Assembly (NCBI GenBank): GCA_030671645.1
Contig: DAOVHV010000094.1
Coordinates: 1-5,064, forward strand
Direction: 5' to 3'
Origin: a bacterium
GTDB lineage: Bacteria; Bipolaricaulota; Bipolaricaulia; UBA7950; UBA9294
DNA length: 5,064 nucleotides
The notes beneath the pieces are model-generated. The model was not told where the DNA came from, did not search any database, and was given only the letters and a program-made list of their open reading frames with translations. Made by a program: the position numbers and the translations under genes. Below, in pieces: positions 4,725 through 5,064 of this stretch. Within the stretch, counting starts at the first letter, position 1, and every line of letters starts with the position of its first letter.

Positions 4725-4856
4725 CTATTCCTGATTCTGGATGCAGGCGATTGCCAACTCTTCGAGTTGGGATGGGAACGGAAGCTCAGCCAATTCGTTC
4801 CCACGTTGCCGAGCAGGATAGATCAGGATGTTAGCCTTGATTCCGGATGCAGGCAA
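4725..4856 (-). CDS. Mini-gene A: small protein, tandem paralogue (tentative)
   Basis: The frame could encode 43 residues from TTG 4856 to TAG at 4725-4727, overlapping the end of mini-gene B by 26 bp in another frame. Starting at this TTG, residues 1-13 (MPASGIKANILIY) line up with MSKTLRAKQLLLY of B, both reaching Tyr at position 13. The end, ELAIACIQNQE, matches KISIACIRNQG of B. The middle is more diverged (NELAELPFPSQLEE). The DNA also folds into two hairpins, 4754-4770 (7-bp stem, TTC loop) and 4773-4803 (8-bp stem, 15-nt loop). No good ribosome-binding sequence is seen. It may be a decayed copy rather than an expressed gene. The family is not recognised. Confidence 0.35.
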   Translation of the reverse strand: MPASGIKANILIYPARQRGNELAELPFPSQLEELAIACIQNQE

Positions 4857-4971
4857 TGGAGATCTTGACCTGATCATAGTCTGCCTCTTCGTCCAATTCC
4901 TTGAGAATTCTGCCATGTGGCAACTCATTCGCGTACAGAAGGAGTTGCTTGGCTCGAAGCGTCTTAGACAC
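4831..4971 (-). CDS. Mini-gene B: 46-residue small protein of a tandem family
   Basis: The frame runs from GTG 4971 to TAA at 4831-4833. An in-frame TAG lies just upstream of the GTG, so the frame cannot be longer. The product starts MSKTLRAKQLLLYANELPHG, continues with an acidic, probably helical ELDEEADYDQVKI, and ends ISIACIRNQG. The ELD-x-EADYDQVKI core is repeated almost unchanged in copy C to its right, and the two differ by one silent-looking base over 41 bp except where the protein changes (E to G). That pattern favours a real coding sequence. The upstream AGG is 8 nt from the GTG, a weak ribosome-binding site. Size and tandem layout recall small antitoxin- or immunity-type proteins, but I recognise no family and assign no function. 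Confidence 0.5.
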   Translation of the reverse strand: MSKTLRAKQLLLYANELPHGRILKELDEEADYDQVKISIACIRNQG

Positions 4972-5064
4972 TTCGAATGCCTATTCTCAAGGGTCTATTC
5001 ACCGTTTTCTAGACACGCGAGACAGATCTTGACCTGATCATAGTCTGCCTCTCCGTCCAATTCC
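4860..5064. repeat. 41-bp direct repeat pair, 164 bp apart
   Basis: The segments 4860-4900 and 5024-5064 both begin AGATCTTGACCTGATCATAG and are identical except for T4889 against C5053. The second copy is cut by the window end and may continue. They encode the conserved core of mini-genes B and C on the minus strand. The homology stops abruptly at 4860 and 5024, where the downstream coding parts diverge. This fits recent tandem duplication or gene conversion of the core. Confidence 0.9.
4995..5063 (-). CDS. Mini-gene C: 3' end of a tandem paralogue, cut by the window edge
   Basis: The last 22 codons of a minus-strand gene enter from beyond the right edge: ELDGEADYDQVKI, then CLACLENGE, and TAG at 4995-4997. 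The first 13 residues match mini-gene B except for G in place of E. After VKI the two diverge but keep the x-x-ACxxN pattern. The stop is 23 bp before the GTG of mini-gene B, so C and B would be read as one operon. The full size of this protein cannot be seen: it may be another 45-residue copy or the end of a longer parent gene. Confidence 0.5.
   Translation of the reverse strand, partial: ELDGEADYDQVKICLACLENGE

Noticed and set aside
4754..4803. Two adjacent hairpins as a riboswitch or small RNA
   Set aside because: Both lie within the tentative frame of mini-gene A, match no riboswitch class I know, and have no promoter or U-run; recorded only under that gene.
4469..4834. A 121-codon plus-strand frame in the right intergenic region
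   Set aside because: It translates the palindromic repeat (giving HRGTEAQ-type peptides) and its hairpins, and opposes the mini-gene frames; no ribosome-binding sequence.
4596..5064. The right-end repeats as a CRISPR array
   Set aside because: There are only two direct-repeat units of 41 bp, 164 bp apart, and they are coding on the minus strand; spacing and number do not fit an array.

Overview
The window is bacterial, moderate-GC chromosomal DNA from a lineage I cannot name. Two lipoproteins have SPII lipoboxes, a third protein has an ordinary signal peptide, and there is a PadR regulator with a HAAS-domain membrane partner. Three copies of a GGGGACAGGC-ended palindromic repeat are present. 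The only metabolic gene encodes an enzyme of the archaeal-type asparagine synthetase family (AS-AR). I do not see an integrase, transposase, CRISPR array, tRNA or rRNA.

Layout, left to right: (1) <1-667, +, the C-terminal part of an AS-AR-like asparagine synthetase. (2) 678-713, a REP-like hairpin between this gene and the converging lipoprotein gene. (3) 747-1391, -, an orphan lipoprotein with a duplicated start region. (4) 1392-1652, a divergent intergenic region with a second REP-like hairpin, a minus-strand promoter candidate and a plus-strand promoter whose -10 box lies inside an inverted repeat. (5) 1653-1988, +, a PadR regulator. (6) 2002-2566, +, a HAAS-type membrane protein with a frameshift in its membrane region. 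(7) 2573-2695, a longer, inverted REP-like element between converging genes. (8) 2701-3771, -, a beta-propeller-like lipoprotein. (9) 3829-3854, a strong hairpin. (10) 3893-4447, -, a secreted cysteine-rich protein with a FlgD-Ig-like segment. (11) 4448-4724, non-coding DNA with a 20-bp palindrome and a second class of palindromic repeat. (12) 4725-5064, -, a tandem series of very small related reading frames that continues past the window end.

How the parts fit: PadR and the HAAS protein form a two-gene operon that PadR probably represses itself, because the inverted repeat covers the -10 box and start region. The three exported proteins are separate transcription units of unknown function, and nothing ties them to one pathway. 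The REP-like elements fill gaps between genes, two of them at convergent gene ends where they could end transcription from both sides. The least explained parts are the tandem mini-genes at the right edge, the oriented REP-like family, and the frameshift next to an internal GGAGG in the HAAS gene. I found no clear new defence or mobile system; the mini-gene array is the best candidate for something undescribed.
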